Assembly (NCBI GenBank): GCA_037447655.1 | Contig: JBBHKE010000822.1 | Location: 1 to 64,000 of the forward strand | DNA from: Zygnema cylindricum | Taxonomy: Eukaryota > Streptophyta > Zygnematophyceae > Zygnematales > Zygnemataceae | Reading direction: 5' to 3' | DNA: 64,000 bases | Part shown: in pieces, positions 33,914 to 46,600 of the stretch | Numbering within the stretch: position 1 is the first letter of the stretch | Layout: each line of letters begins with the position of its first letter | The notes under the pieces: model-generated | Database searches by the model: none | What the model saw: only the letters and a program-made list of their open reading frames with translations | Told to the model about the DNA's origin: nothing | Translations under genes and position numbers: made by a program

Positions 33914-36574
33914 GATAAAATCCGGATGGACAAGAAAAGAAGAGGATCTTTGCAGAAATCAATGCCAAGGGAGAAAATTGGAACTTGGAGACAAGGACAG
34001 TTGAAGGAGACTTAAATGTAAGATAAATTGAGTGGATTATTAAAGGTTCAGGTTTAATCTGGTTTTTAGGGTTATTATTTTCTTTTCACTAGTTTGGATT
34101 CTCGCGTTGTTGTTTGACGCATCCGGTGTTGCTTTTCAAACTGTTTTGTTTTTCCTTTTTTTTTTTACTTTGGTGGGTGTGTACGATAATCATAATAGTA
34201 GTTTGGAAGAGGTTTACTGTTGGTCTTGTAAAATGTCTAGTGTTTTCAGTTGATATTTAAAATATCTAGTGTTTTCTGTTGGACTTTTAGAATATCTATT
34301 CTTTTCTTTTCTATAGTTTGTTTTTTGTGTGTAAGACCATACCAATAATGGTTAGGAAGAGGTGCTTTTCCGTGACTTGTGGCGCGCCTACTTTAAACTG
34401 CTAATTGTACGGCTTATGAAAGTATAATGTATCAAAAATCATATAAATTGATGTGGATTTGACCCGTGTTGTTGTCATTCGTTGAAGTTCTTCAGTTTTT
34501 TCTGGCCTATTTAATATGGTGGGTATAATGGAGTGGTCGTGACTACTATTGTGTTCATTTAATTGATATCAAATTTGTTGTTCAATTCTATTATGATCTA
34601 TTTAATAATGTGTACAATGGTGTGAATGTGACAAGTACTGTGCTCATTTCATTGATGTTGATTTTTTGTTCATTAAAAAATACAAGTACATAAAAAATAA
34701 ACTAAAAGAAAAGCCAAAGTTTACAAGAAAAAACCAACAACCAGACAATGATGCAAACAAAACCAGATGACAAAAATGAAAAAGTAATGGAGGAGGTTAA
34801 AAGGAAAAATTGATGCAAAAATAAGAAAATTAAAAGGAAAAATGCTAACAAAATGGACGAATCCACAACCTGACAAAACTAAAATTATCAAAATAGGAAA
34901 AGGTTATATCCCCTATTTTTGGCGAATCACATTGGGAGAGATTTGAAATACGACAGCTATCAATAATCGCAAATGCATATTGAAAATGGACGGAAGCATA
35001 TATGCAATAAACGGGTATACAAACCCTTACACTAAAGATATGTGAGGACAAAATTTTGATGCATCTTGGAGTTCCTCCTCTCAAACGAGCGTCTACAACA
35101 AATAGGGAGGAACTCATCCAAAGCAAACCTGAATGTACCAAATATCTTTTCCGCCAATTTAACAAAGTTAATTGGTGGAGAAGGTGTAGATTTGACTTGT
35201 TTTGTTTCAATTCGATTGAGTTGTCGTCTATTTAGTTATTTGTGACGGTGTAAACTTAACTAGTTCAATTAGTAATGATCATTACAATTTATATGCTTCA
35301 CCATAATCGGTCTCCCACTTTCGATTCCGAACCCAATGTTGTCACGTCTCGCAGCCGCAACCTTGAAAGACCATGCTAATTAGGCTTTTTGTTACATTGT
35401 GTATTTCCAATGACTTATTGATGATTATTGACCGATATCGCAGGCATGTGAGATAAAAAATCCTGACTTCGTTAAGGAAAGGGCGATGGTAAACAAAAGT
35501 CTATCGAAACAAAAAGCGGTAGCAATGCCAAAATTGAAAAACTACATAAGGAGGGAATCACGCAAAAATGAAAATCAAGGCGGGAGAATTGAACACACAA
35601 AAAAATAGCACGTAAAACAAAGATACTCAAAGAAGCAACAACCACTAAAGTCAAGAAAATAGCAGCGTGCTTAATTCAACATTACCTAAACAGACTGCAA
35701 TTGAGCTAAAGATCTATAAAAAGCAACATTGCCAATCCTCCAAGATCGTGGGAGCATGTTGAGAGAGTTTTGAACACGTCGACAATCCATAACCGCAATA
35801 GCTAATGGAAGGAGGACAAAACTCGTTTAAAAGCCACAGATAAACGTTGACTAAAAAATAAGTAAGTAGGAGGGCTCGCAAGTCCGTGTCGCTCGAACGA
35901 GTGTCGCCCGCAAGTACAGAGAAATTCGTCCAACGCAACACCTAAACAACCAAACTGATGACGGTATCTAAGTTAGGGTTCGCCATAACAATGTCACCAA
36001 ATATGGAACATGCACCATCAAGCAGTACAATATCAATCCGACAGAAGGAATAATATGTGAAACCTGACGACCGCGATATCCCCCTCTACAAATAATGGTG
36101 CTGGGCCCTATAATCAATTCTCCCCCGTGGGCTCAACAAAGCAAATCCCCCGTGGGCTCAACAAAGCAAATGGATCGTACCAGGTTGAAAGACATGGTCA
36201 AATGAACAAACAAAAGAGCTAAGTAAAGGTTGAAAACGGAGTCCAAGTGGAAACCTAGGGGCAGTGGTCAATCGAAGAGGCCTAAAATATTCGATAAAAT
36301 AGTTATAGCTAGAAACCAAGCTCTATATCTATGTCCACTATACGAGAGAAAGCGTGCACGTAAATAAATGGAGGGAAGCGACTCGGAAAGCTGGATTTTA
36401 ATGATGGCAACAACTCGACCAAAAATTGATTCCTTGACACACATATGGTAACAAAGGGAAAGAAATCGGAATGTCCACTAAATCAAGAGAAGTAATAGAG
36501 CGTGACGCATCCGAAAGGAGAGTTAGAAGGTAGACACACCGTCCAAAAGAAATGTACGAACACCAACCTCCCAC
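33914..36574. other. 3' region of paralog A and intergenic, no gene seen
   Basis: After the TGA the sequence becomes T-rich, then mixed, with only short frames. A direct repeat CCCCCGTGGGCTCAACAAAG occurs twice at 36,122-36,170. No recognisable protein or RNA gene. Confidence 0.5.
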
Positions 36575-36697
36575 CAATTCTATCGCGATAACCTCTGTTG
36601 ATCCCTGAGCAATATATCGCGCCCATTGACCGTTAGCATTTTGATATATCGAGTATCGAATTTCTTGCGATAATAATTTTGCCGATACACAACACTA
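36575..36697 (-). mobile_element. fragment of the hAT-like element family
   Basis: On the minus strand it starts TAGTGTTGTGTATCGGCAAA and continues with TTATCGCAAGAAATTCGATA-type text matching the left end of the 50,328-51,219 element. The rest of the element is absent. Confidence 0.6.
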
Positions 36698-36989
36698 AAA
36701 TTCATGCATGAAAGACAAAATATTTTAAAGGGAAATGAAGAGAACCACAAAGTGAAAAGGCGGCTCAAGCTAGATTTAAGGCTACTCATAACTCTTGTAG
36801 GTATACGTAGTTATGCTAAAAGAAATCACAAAAATTAGAAATTCCATTAAAATCTTTCTACACCATAGAAAGTATGTACAAGCCAATAAAAGTATATAAC
36901 GCTAAAATGAAGGTGTAACTTTTATTGCAGCAACTAAACCTTAAAAGGTGTAGATTCAAGGATCTTATTCATCAAGCAATTCCAATAAT

Positions 36990-37660
36990 CGGAATGAAAC
37001 ATTACTGAGAGTAATATTTTGATCACTTCTCTATCAAGTCGTGCCAACAACACATTTATAACGTATGTGTTATTTTACGACTAGTACAACTTAGGTACCT
37101 ATTCAAGCGTAGAGAATAGACAAATATTTGTCAGATTTTGTCAGTTTCTTTGGATTGAATCCACAATGTCCGTAGGCACATGGCGTTTATGAATTGTGAG
37201 GTTATCCTCTCTCATGCACCTTAGATTACATATTTAACATCCATATGTTTTGTTGTTAGTGTTCTTTTTGAAAATACTTGAAGAAATTCACCAAACACTA
37301 GGTATAATGAACGTTTCTTTCAAAAACGTAAAATAAGACCATCAAATTTCATGCCCAAAAGTTTGGAGAATCTAGCGAAACCTTCAATAAACATGTTTCA
37401 TATAAAAAAAATAAAAAAAATTGTACATCCTAATATAAAAATGTACGTTCACTTTTTCCTTGATAAAGGTCCACCTTTAATGCTCTCTTCAATCATCCGT
37501 TCACAATAATCATACGAAAACGTAGACTGGTAGTAAAAATTTCATCTGTTAGTCCATCAAGTCGTGCCGGAAAGGCACATATTGCCTTTGTGCTTTATTG
37601 CGAGTGGTATACGTAGGTTCTTGTTGAGACATTGAGAATGGTCAAAGATATTGAAAGCAC
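36990..37660. repeat. dispersed repeat copies (two partial, tandem)
   Basis: 37,015-37,215 and 37,545-37,660 both resemble 26,475-26,890 (ATCAAGTCGTGCC, GCGAGTGGTA, AGAATGGTCAAAGAT). Decayed and without coding content. 37,661-38,769 holds no gene that I can support. Confidence 0.5.
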
Positions 37661-38769
37661 AAAACTTGAACAAGTGTTTCAATATTTATAGCAATTTATT
37701 AGTTGTAACTCTCAAACATTGGGCCGAATGGCTGAACTTTTATCTTCGTTTGAGTTTCCTCTGGCATAACGTTCTCTCTTCTCAACACTTCACTTGTTCT
37801 ATATTTTCAATTCTCTCTTTAGCTTTTTTTTATAAATTTGAACCATGCACAACTTTTGGTTTCCTCTTTGTTAACTTCATTTTTTGCCACCTCATCTTTA
37901 TCATCAAGAACATTGCTCTCCACATCGAGATCTAGTTCACCACAAGCTTCTTCATCAAGTTTTGTATCAATATCTGAAATCTTTCTATCCACATAGCGAA
38001 AGAGTCTCTCAATGCACACTCGACACCAATCCTTGAAAATTTATACACCTCTAAATCTATCCCTTGAAAAAAGACTAGTACAAAATGATGCTCTATATTG
38101 AGCTCCTCCAAAATTGAATAGTGAAGTCAAATGACTCGGCGATGAGATAGAAGTCAATTTCTCTTTGTTTCCTCACATCTTTATCTCAACCTCACACTTC
38201 GAGCAGTTCTAATACCAATTAAAAGATACAATGATTAAATGATTTGATTTTTTAAACTATGCTTTTGGAAAGTAAACGTTTGGCAAAACTACTTTTGCTT
38301 TCAAAGGAGTGCCAATTTCTTGGAGTTCATGGATCTTACGAATGGTTGCGTTGAATTTAATGTTGGTACACCACTCGGGGACATGTCATATAGCACAATC
38401 AGTATATTTTACGCTGAAGAGTTTTTAGTTACTTTCTTAAGTGTTCAAAAGAAATTGGTATTGATCATTGTTGGAGAGGGGGCGACCACATAAAGAATTA
38501 ATTAAACCTTGAGACGATTGAGATATTGCACAAATTCACTGATCTACCAAAATAAAGTCATCTTACATTTGTTTCAGTTTTATCTATATTCATTATTTCA
38601 TGTGGTATTAATGGTTAATTTGATTCCGTAAACTTTTGCATCGTTGTACTTCCCGTCCAAGTTAAATATTCTATTTTTTGTACAATATATTAAACCGTGT
38701 TATCGTTTAAGACGTGGTGGTTCGTAATTATATTTGTATTGATAGGTGGTGATTTAAGGGTGTGTTCCC

Positions 38770-39820
38770 TGCAATTGGCCCTCAGAGTAGGCAGCTCACT
38801 AGAAGCCCCTAGGATAACCCTGACACCTTTGAGTTTCCATAAGAATAAATGCCACCCTGACAGATAAAAAATCTGACCAACTTCACCCTATGAAGACAAG
38901 ACTCCGTTGAGTCGATAGCAAAAAGAATCTCTCAATTTGCTACTGTGAGCAGTAAGTTAGGAAGGGTCAAAGTTGACCTTTTGTTAAGGAGCTCTATGGG
39001 AGAGAAGGGTCTACCTACCAAATTTTCTAAGTCCTAAATCCCTCTCTAAACCCTATACTACAAGAGTACGGCACCAATCAGATTAATGTGTCGTACAAAA
39101 AAGTACAGGTGTCGATGTACTTTGTGTACGGCCATCGTAGGGCATGGCCAAAATGTCCACACCTGCCATATCCGGATTTGCTCCCATATTCTCCGAAGAT
39201 GCCGCAAGCCAATGTGATCGTGCCACGAGTCAATTGACATGGCGATGACCGAAAAACGCCAAAGCGCCCATTCCACGATCTCGGCATTTATCCCGGCCGT
39301 TCGATCAAGATCGACTTTCAATTCTAGCCGTTGAAAATAGATGCGTGATATTTGTTTCGCGGTCGAAACAAATGCGCGGCATTAACTTCATGGAGTACCG
39401 TACACCGTACGTTTACAAAAACTGTATCTATGTCGAAGAATTGTTCTCGCCGTTAAATGAAATCGTCTATGTATACATTTATAAATATGTATGAAACCCT
39501 ATGTACTTCAACATTGATCCTACAATATCAGGATAAAGCAACCAGCTACTGCTAAACTTGAAGGACTTGACAGACAGCAGGTACCAAGATCAAATCCTGG
39601 GTCCGTCAAGTCCCTTTTGGTAAACATACCAAACTACTATCTGTCTCTCTCTTGACAGCATGGGCAGCCATGGCTCTACCTTCCTCTCCAACCTACAGTG
39701 ACTGTGACAAGTGTGGGAGTTGGAGAGAGGAGTTAGAGGCAGACTGCCTCTGCTTTTTCTGATCTCTTTCTTCACATATCGTAAACCTAGAAAATACAAA
39801 TGAAACCTCTAGTTTCTACA
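38770..39820 (-). repeat. Copia 3' LTR
   Basis: 1,051 bp, bounded by TG (plus strand TGCAATTGG) and CA (TTTCTACA). Matches 43332-44499. Confidence 0.85.
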
Positions 39821-39849
39821 CTCCCCTTACTTTCTAGTCACTGTTCAAT

Positions 39850-40254
39850 TTAAGACAACACTTCCCCCTGCAAAAAATTACCCAAAATGTATTTTGCCTC
39901 CCCCATATCCTTCATCTCAAATCTTCGCTTAAGATCCATTTTCAGTTTATTAAGTTTGTCCATTGATTTACTTAAAACAAGCACATCATCAACATAAATT
40001 GCAATAAAAATAACACCTTCCTCATCTTCAAAAACATAGATTGAGTGATCTAAGCTGATCGGGATATATCCCTGACAAGTAAGAAACTCATCAAGCTTCT
40101 TATTCCACTCTCGGGGCGCCTGTTTCAAACCATAAAGAGATTTAATTAGCCAGCATACCTTACTTTCCTCTCTTTGCTCCACAAATCTTTTGCGTTGTCG
40201 CATGAAGATCTCCTCTTCCAATTCTCCATGCAAAAAGGTTGTCTTGATGTCCAT
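39850..40254 (-). pseudogene. Copia reverse transcriptase fragment
   Basis: Contains MDIKTTFLHGELEEEIFM, LIKSLYGLKQAPREWNKKLD, the polymerase motif YVDDVL and MKDMGEAKYILG, the usual Copia RT order. The frame ends just before the LTR; the downstream RNase H domain is absent, so the 3' end is deleted. Confidence 0.88.
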
Positions 40255-41080
40255 CTAGTGCACTTCCATGTCTTCCGCTGCTCCTAAACGGAAAAGAATG
40301 CAGAGGGTGGAAATCTGACTACAGGGGCAAAGGTTTCCTCGTAGTCAATTGTAGCGCTCAATGGTGTTATCTGGGTTCAAATTTAATTTGAACGCCCACT
40401 TTCAACCGATTGGTTTTCGGTTAGGTGGACAATGCACTAGCTCCCAAGTATCGGCTGCCATAATTGAGGCCATCTCCTCATTGATGGTTGTCTTCCACCA
40501 ATTTTTTTGTAGACAGTTCATCGCCTCTCCATAAGTCTAAGGTTCATCTGGATGGGATAGATTTGTTACCTTGTTATTAACCTGTTTTTCATGTAACCTT
40601 TTGCTACTTCTCCTGCCTTCCTGAAAATTTGTTGCCAGAATAGATGGTTCCCGTGGGTTCTTTCGAACAATCGCCGCTTCTCCCCTGTCCCTTGAATCCG
40701 GATCAATTTCCACCACGTCTTCCGCTTCGAGTAGAGTTGTCACTGGAGTTTCTGCAGCCGAGTCCTTCTTGGTCTGATTTGTACCTGCAAAAATGTTATC
40801 TTCTCTAAAAAATGGATAGTTAGGAAGCTCAAAGTCAACTGAATTTTCTGACTCAATCTGATTTTTACTGACTTTGTATACTTGAAGGGATGCACAAACT
40901 TTCTTTCATCCATAACTACTAGGTGCTTTACTAAGATTATATCTTCCTTTTTTTGATCATAAACTCTGTATCCATTTACATCCTCATCATTTCCAAATAA
41001 GTACCCTGGATTTCCTTTAGGATCTAGTTTTCAATTTAACCGATGTGTATCTAGACTAATCACTTGACTTTCGAAAACCT

Positions 41081-42184
41081 TTAAGTGAGATATGTTTGTT
41101 TTTGACCGGTCCATCTCTCATAGGGTGTTTGGCCTTTTACCGCCGAAGTAAGAACTCTATTTTTGTGGTAATTAGCATAGTTCATTGCTTTGGCCCAAAA
41201 CATTTTTCCAATCTTCTTATATGACAACATACTTTTAGCACTATCACTTAGTGTCCTATTTAATCTTTCAGCTACCCCATTCTGTTCTGGGTTTTCTGGA
41301 ACTCTCTTTTGGTGTTGGACTCCGTCTTCCCTCAAAAAAAGCTGAAATTGGTTAGAGGTATATTCTCCACCATTGTCACTCCTTACTCTTTTGATTGGGA
41401 TTTCATGAAGTTTTTCACTCCATGCTTTATATTGTCTAAAACATTCCTGAGCCTCTGACTTATTTTTCAGAAAATACACCCTAAAATATCGAGACCAATC
41501 ATCGGTGGTAGTCATCATAAATCTCTTCCCCCCATTTGAGGGCACTTTGGCCGGTCCCCAAATATGTGTGTGTACCAAATCTATAATATTTTCTCCCTTA
41601 TAGGTTGCAGTTTTTGGAAAGGGTAATCTGTGTGCTTAACGTTAAGGACATCCACTAGAATCACTTAGATTCTCACTCTCACCAAACTGAATCCCTTCTA
41701 CTACTCCCATCTTTTTCATCTCTCTTAACTTATCTAGATTCACATGCCCAAGCCTCTTATGCCACAACATTATATCATGAACACCACAATAATAAAGTTT
41801 CTTCTTTTCATTGCTTAAAATCAGCCTAAACATCCCTTGGCTACCATTTTCAGTATTGAAATAAACTTCCTCCTCAAAACTAGTAGTAAAGGCTCCTTTC
41901 CTAGTGCTAGTATCAAAACCCTTATTATCTAATACAAATGTAGAGATGAGGTTTTTTTTCAACTCCGGAATAAACAATACATGAGAGAATGTAACTATGG
42001 ATGTCTTTCCTTCTACTAGCAATTTCAGAACTATCGATCCTACAAGAGTAGAAGTGATTATCCTCCCATCCCCGTACTTTATCTCTACGGTGGGAATCTT
42101 TCTTATCTTAGTGAACACGTGTTTATCCTTACATATGTGCATGGAGGCACCTGAATCTACAATCCAGTCTGCTTCACCTTTCAA
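41081..42184 (-). pseudogene. Copia protease and integrase (broken frame)
   Basis: 42184-41642: protease active site WIVDSGASMHIC, then the pre-integrase zinc region MLWHKRLGHVNLDKL. After a stop, 41578-41081 carries the integrase core with the acidic triad in TTTDDWSRYF, VRSDNGGEYTS and PEQNGVAERLNRT. The linker toward RT (40743-40537) is Ser/Arg-rich and interrupted. Confidence 0.87.
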
Positions 42185-42359
42185 TCACCCGAAAGCACAT
42201 TTCTGTTTTCGTGGAATTTCGACCTCGTTTTTCACCTCCAACTCCTCATCCAATAGGAGCACATCGTCCTCGTCCTCGGATTCCACCTCATGTACCTCTG
42301 TCACGAGGGCCTTTTTCTTTCCTCTCGGGGGTCCACCGGTCTACCCCTCCTTTAGCGGA

Positions 42360-43331
42360 AGCTCGGTTAGCGTGGTACACTCTGCCATATATTGTCCTAG
42401 TTTCTTGCAAAAATGACACAACCCCTTTGAGACCCTCGGTCTTGATTCATCACACTGAGTTTTCTATCCTCCTCTTCCATAGTTTCCAACTGATTTCAGG
42501 GATCCTTGTTCCTCCAATCAGTTCCTGTTGCCAAAGCTTGTCCACTCTTCCCTTCCAATCATATCTCAATTGTATTCTCTCAAACGAGAATCGACCATAC
42601 AAGAGAATTCTAGATCCACCTGGAATCCAGCTAATCTTGCACACGGTTGACTATGTTTTCATAGTTATCGGGTAACTTCATGAGCAAGTAGTTCACCTTC
42701 ATCTTTTTTAGTTTCTACCTGACCAGCACTCTCTAGTTCCATAAAAAGTGTTGCAAGCTCAATACAAAAGTCTAACATTTTCCCTCCTTTGTATGCATAT
42801 GCATCTTTCTTTTGATCAGCCAATTGCTGCTGCTGAATAGTGCCACTCTGGTATATCTCTATGAGGGCAATCCACAGATCGGATGCCTTTTCCACCTGCA
42901 AATAAGAAGATGCAAGTCCTTGAGTAAGATGGCGGAGAATGAAGTGTCTTGCCGCCATATTGTTGTAGTCCCAAGTATCAAGATCATTCTCCTTGTTTCT
43001 CGAATATAGGTGACGTGAACGCTAAACCGGTTGCGATAGGTGTTGCTATCGGTGTAACAATTTCCTTATCTTTTCCTTTGTCCATCAAAATGCTCTCCCC
43101 ATCCTCTGAATCCTCCAGTGGAGCTGGACCTGCTTTTCTCGTAAACTTGCTTTCCCTAAACCCTGGAGGGATGACTAAACTAGATGGACACCTCACTCGT
43201 CCACTTACTATCCCCCAAAACCTCTTTTCACATAGAGCCCCTGTCATAATACTTTCCCAATATATCAAGCATGTTCCATTAAATATGGGTACCCTAGAGG
43301 GTGGCCCATAACCTGCTACTCTGATACCTCC
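42360..43331 (-). pseudogene. Copia GAG remnants
   Basis: VPIFNGTCLIYWESIMTGAL near 43,270, then AARHFILRHLTQGLASSYLQ, ASDLWIALIEIYQSGTIQQQ at 42958-42665, fit Copia GAG (UBN2-type). A zinc knuckle at about 42,385-42,425 reads CHFCKKLGQYMAEC: the usual His of CCHC is Gln. Several frame breaks. Confidence 0.7.
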
Positions 43332-44499
43332 ATTGGCCCTCAGAGTAGGCACCTCACTAGAAGCTCCTAGGATAACTGTGACCCCTTTGAGTTTCAACAA
43401 GAATAACTGCCACCCTGACAGATAAAAACTCTGACCAAATTTACCCCTGTGAAGACAAGACTCCCGTGAGTCGATATCAAAAAGAATCTCTGAATTTGAT
43501 CCCCTGAGCGGTAAGTTATAAGGGTCAAAGTTGACCTTTTGTTTAGGAGCTCTCTGGGAGAGAGGGGTCTACCTACCAAATTTACTAAGTCCTAAATCCC
43601 TCTCTAAATCCTATACTACAAGAGTGCAGCACCAATCAGATTAATGTGTCGCATAAAAAGTACAGGTGTCGATGTACTTTCTGGACGGCCATCGTACAGC
43701 ATGGCCAAAATGTCAACACCTGCCATATCTGGATTTGCCCGCGTATTCTCCAAAGATGCTGCAAGCAAATGTGATTGTGCCACGTGTCAATTGACGTGGT
43801 GATGACCGAAAAACGCCAATGCGCCCATTCCGCAATCTCGCCATTTATCTCAGCCGTTCGATCAAGATCGGCTTTTAATTATAGCTGTTGAAAATAGATG
43901 AGTGGTATTTGTTTCGCCGTCAAAACAAATGTGCGGCATTAGTTTCGTGGAGTACCGTACACCGTATGTTTACAAAAAGTGTATATATATCAAAAGACTG
44001 TTCGCGCTGTTAAATGAAATCGTCTACGTATACATTTATAAATTTGTATGAAACCCTATGTTCTTCTACACTGATACTAGACTAACGGGATAAAGCTACC
44101 TGCTACTGCTTGACTTGACGGACGGCAGGTACCAAGATTAAATCTTAGGTCTGTCAAGTCCCTTTTGGTAAACTTACCAAACTACTACCGGGATAAAGCT
44201 ACCGGCTACTGCTTGACATGATGGACGGCAGGTACCAAGAGGACTTGATGGACGGCAGGTACCAAGATCAAATCGTGGGTCTGTCAAGTCCCTTTTGATA
44301 AACCTACCAAACTACTACTCGTCTCTCTCTGAACAGCATGGGCAGCAATGGCTCTAGCTTCCTCTCCAACCTACAATGATTGCGACAAGTGTGGGAGTTG
44401 GAGAGAGGAGTTAGAGGCAAACTATCTCTGCTTTTTCTGATCTCTATCTTTACATGTTTTAAACATAGAAATTACAAAATAAAACCTCTAGTTTCTACA
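43332..44499 (-). repeat. Copia 5' LTR with internal tandem duplication
   Basis: About 1,168 bp, longer than its partner because a segment of about 110 bp (CGGGATAAAGCTACC to CTACCAAACTACTAC) is duplicated at about 44,095-44,320. A nested second copy of ACTTGATGGACGGCAGGTAC lies within it. Confidence 0.8.
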
Positions 44500-44519
44500 T
44501 TCCCATGCAATTCTACCTT

Positions 44520-44930
44520 AACGAATTTACTGTATTATAGCGAAGATTATATATACACAATTTTCAAGTTTCACAATGCGTGAAAATGAAATCATTATTT
44601 ACCTTTTTAACGATTGTATGTCGACAATGTTGTGACAATTGTAAACATGTATAATTTGTGTGGTGGCACGTTATAAGTTCCAAATGCTTGTGACGCCATA
44701 TGCTTAGCGTGACCTTGTAGACGTAAAACCTTCGAGTTTGTGTTGTTCATGGAGGAAAAACATGTCTTTGCCATTTTTTCTCTTATTCAGTCGTCGTGAA
44801 ATGGCATAGGAATCTTAAGACTCATGGAAAACAAAGTCTGTACTGAACGCACACTGATAAAACAAAACAAATCATGACAAAATTTACCAAATCATGTAAT
44901 TTTCCTTGTCATTTGAAATTGTTTGATAAT
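44520..44930. repeat. dispersed repeat copy flanking the Copia insertion
   Basis: Diverged match to 27,165-27,560 (GCGAAGATT, GTCAAC/GACAATG, GTTCCAAATGCTTGTGACG, CGTGAAATGGCA). No coding content. 44,931-45,979 holds no gene that I can support. Confidence 0.5.
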
Positions 44931-45979
44931 TTGGAAAACTAAAAACTCGTGCAAATCCGATTTCCTTATTTGTGGAGCGATGACGCTTCAATTTAAAAAA
45001 ATGTGTTTTAGGGTGAATTCTTTTAGGGCGGAAATGAGATTGTTTACTGAAGCTCGTATTGTTTCCTATAGTGTCTTACCAATATTTTTCTCTTGTCAAA
45101 ATAAAAATGTTACTAAATGACTAATTTGATACTCCAAGGTTATGGGCGTTAACCTTAACTGTTGGATGCAGAATCAGATTAGCCATTGGTCAAACCTTTT
45201 AGTTTGCAACAAATGACCTGAAGGAGGTCAATTTTAAGAGCCTGTACGTATACCATTGTGCCGTGCTTAAAAGTGAAAATACATCCATGATAAACGCTCG
45301 ATCAGGTGGCTACAAGTCGCATAAGACATGTGCCGTCTGCCAAGGTCGATGCCAGGCCACCGAAAGGCGCGAGAAAATCTTTGACGGAGGATATTCTTTC
45401 ACGCAGGTGTTGCCATCCACTAACCATTCTGACATTTTCATACGCTTGTACAACTCTTAGTCGGCTCTTTCAAATTTTATTAAATACCTCGAAGAAGTCA
45501 CTTTTTAACTCCACTAGTCCAAATATTGCGTTCACACTTTGTGTTGTCAAAAATTCTTTTAAGATTTGCGAAAAGGTAAGATTATCCTACGTGGTACTAA
45601 CCAAAATGTGCTACGCAAACAAAAATTTGGTTTACCCTACACAATGGAACAAATGTTTTTAGTAAATGTGTTTTTAAGTTTACTAAGACTGCGTTATGGA
45701 ACTAAGGCCTTAGGGTAACGTTTGGAGGTGACGTTCATTCACGTGGTCTCGGGTCTAAATACACAATTGGACAATATGTTATACATTTGAAGTTCTACGG
45801 TTGACACAAATTATGCTTTCACTTTTTTCATTTTATTCGTACTGGTTATCGCTTAGGCTATACGGCGGCAAGTTTTGAGGAAAGCGACAAAAAAACCCTT
45901 ACTTTGCCAAATGAAGACACACTCTAAGTCGTACTATTCTGAAGTACTTTTCAACGCTCGTTTTGCGCGCCACGTGTAA

Positions 45980-46600
45980 TTGGTTAATATGTCCTTACGT
46001 ACTTATTGATTCTTTTAGAGGTTGTCACTTTGCAATGGAAAATCCAGCATTTGCATTTTTTGAGGATATTTCGGCTTGAGGAGCACGATTTGATTACAGG
46101 TCCACTTGAAATTCTATGTTAAGTACATCACTTATCATTATTAGTGTTAATAACACTAATTTGGTCTAGGTTTTTTTTGACCAAAAATCACAAAATAGAG
46201 TTAACATCATTATTTAAGGACGTGGAGTACAATTTGCTACGTCTCTTTGCATTAATATAGTATTGTTAATACTTATTTCGCATTAACACTATTTAATTTT
46301 TAGCGTTAATAACGATGAGCGATGTAGTGTTGTGTGTCCACTAAAACAATTTAGTGATAAATTCGACAGTCGATATATTGATTATCGAACGGTGTCACAA
46401 CAAGTACCTGAATCCGTTCCTGATCCAAACTTGACATGCCTCGACAGATCATGAAAAGATTCGGGTGCCAACTTTTGGGGTCCGGGAGAATTCAGCCGAG
46501 TGATTAAAAAAAAAATAATCAGGACTAGGTAAGAAAATATCTAAAACAAATGAATGCTTTGTAGGTAAATACCATTGTTGTACTATGTTGTAGTGTCCAT
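45980..46600. repeat. dispersed repeat, copy 2 (interrupted by a MITE)
   Basis: Same order of motifs as 25,905-26,320, interrupted at 46,126-46,324. 46,600-48,296 holds no gene that I can support. Around 46,765-46,830 there is a weak hAT-element interior match (GTTAGAGAGCTCGATATATC). Confidence 0.65.
46126..46324. mobile_element. 199-bp MITE with TA target duplication (Stowaway/Tc1-mariner-like)
   Basis: Inverted ends CATCACTTATCATTATTAGT and, read inversely, CATCGCTCATCGTTATTAAC. It is flanked by TA at 46124-46125 and 46325-46326. The related repeat at 26,040 reads AAGTAGTGTTGTG without the insertion, a direct empty-site comparison. GTA is also consistent as a 3-bp duplication. Confidence 0.75.

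Larger units (their letters stand above)
38770..44499 (-). mobile_element. Ty1/Copia LTR retrotransposon, degenerate, with TSD
   Basis: Complete outer structure in minus orientation, flanked by the 5-bp duplication TTCCC (38765-38769 and 44500-44504). The 3' LTR is 38770-39820 and the 5' LTR about 43332-44499. A primer-binding-like GGTATCAGAG follows the 5' LTR (methionine tRNA type). A polypurine tract AAGTAAGGGGAG abuts the 3' LTR start TGTAGAAAC. Domain order GAG, PR, IN, RT is Copia-type. The RNase H region is missing and the frames are broken, so it is not autonomous. LTRs differ at many positions, suggesting an old insertion. Confidence 0.9.
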
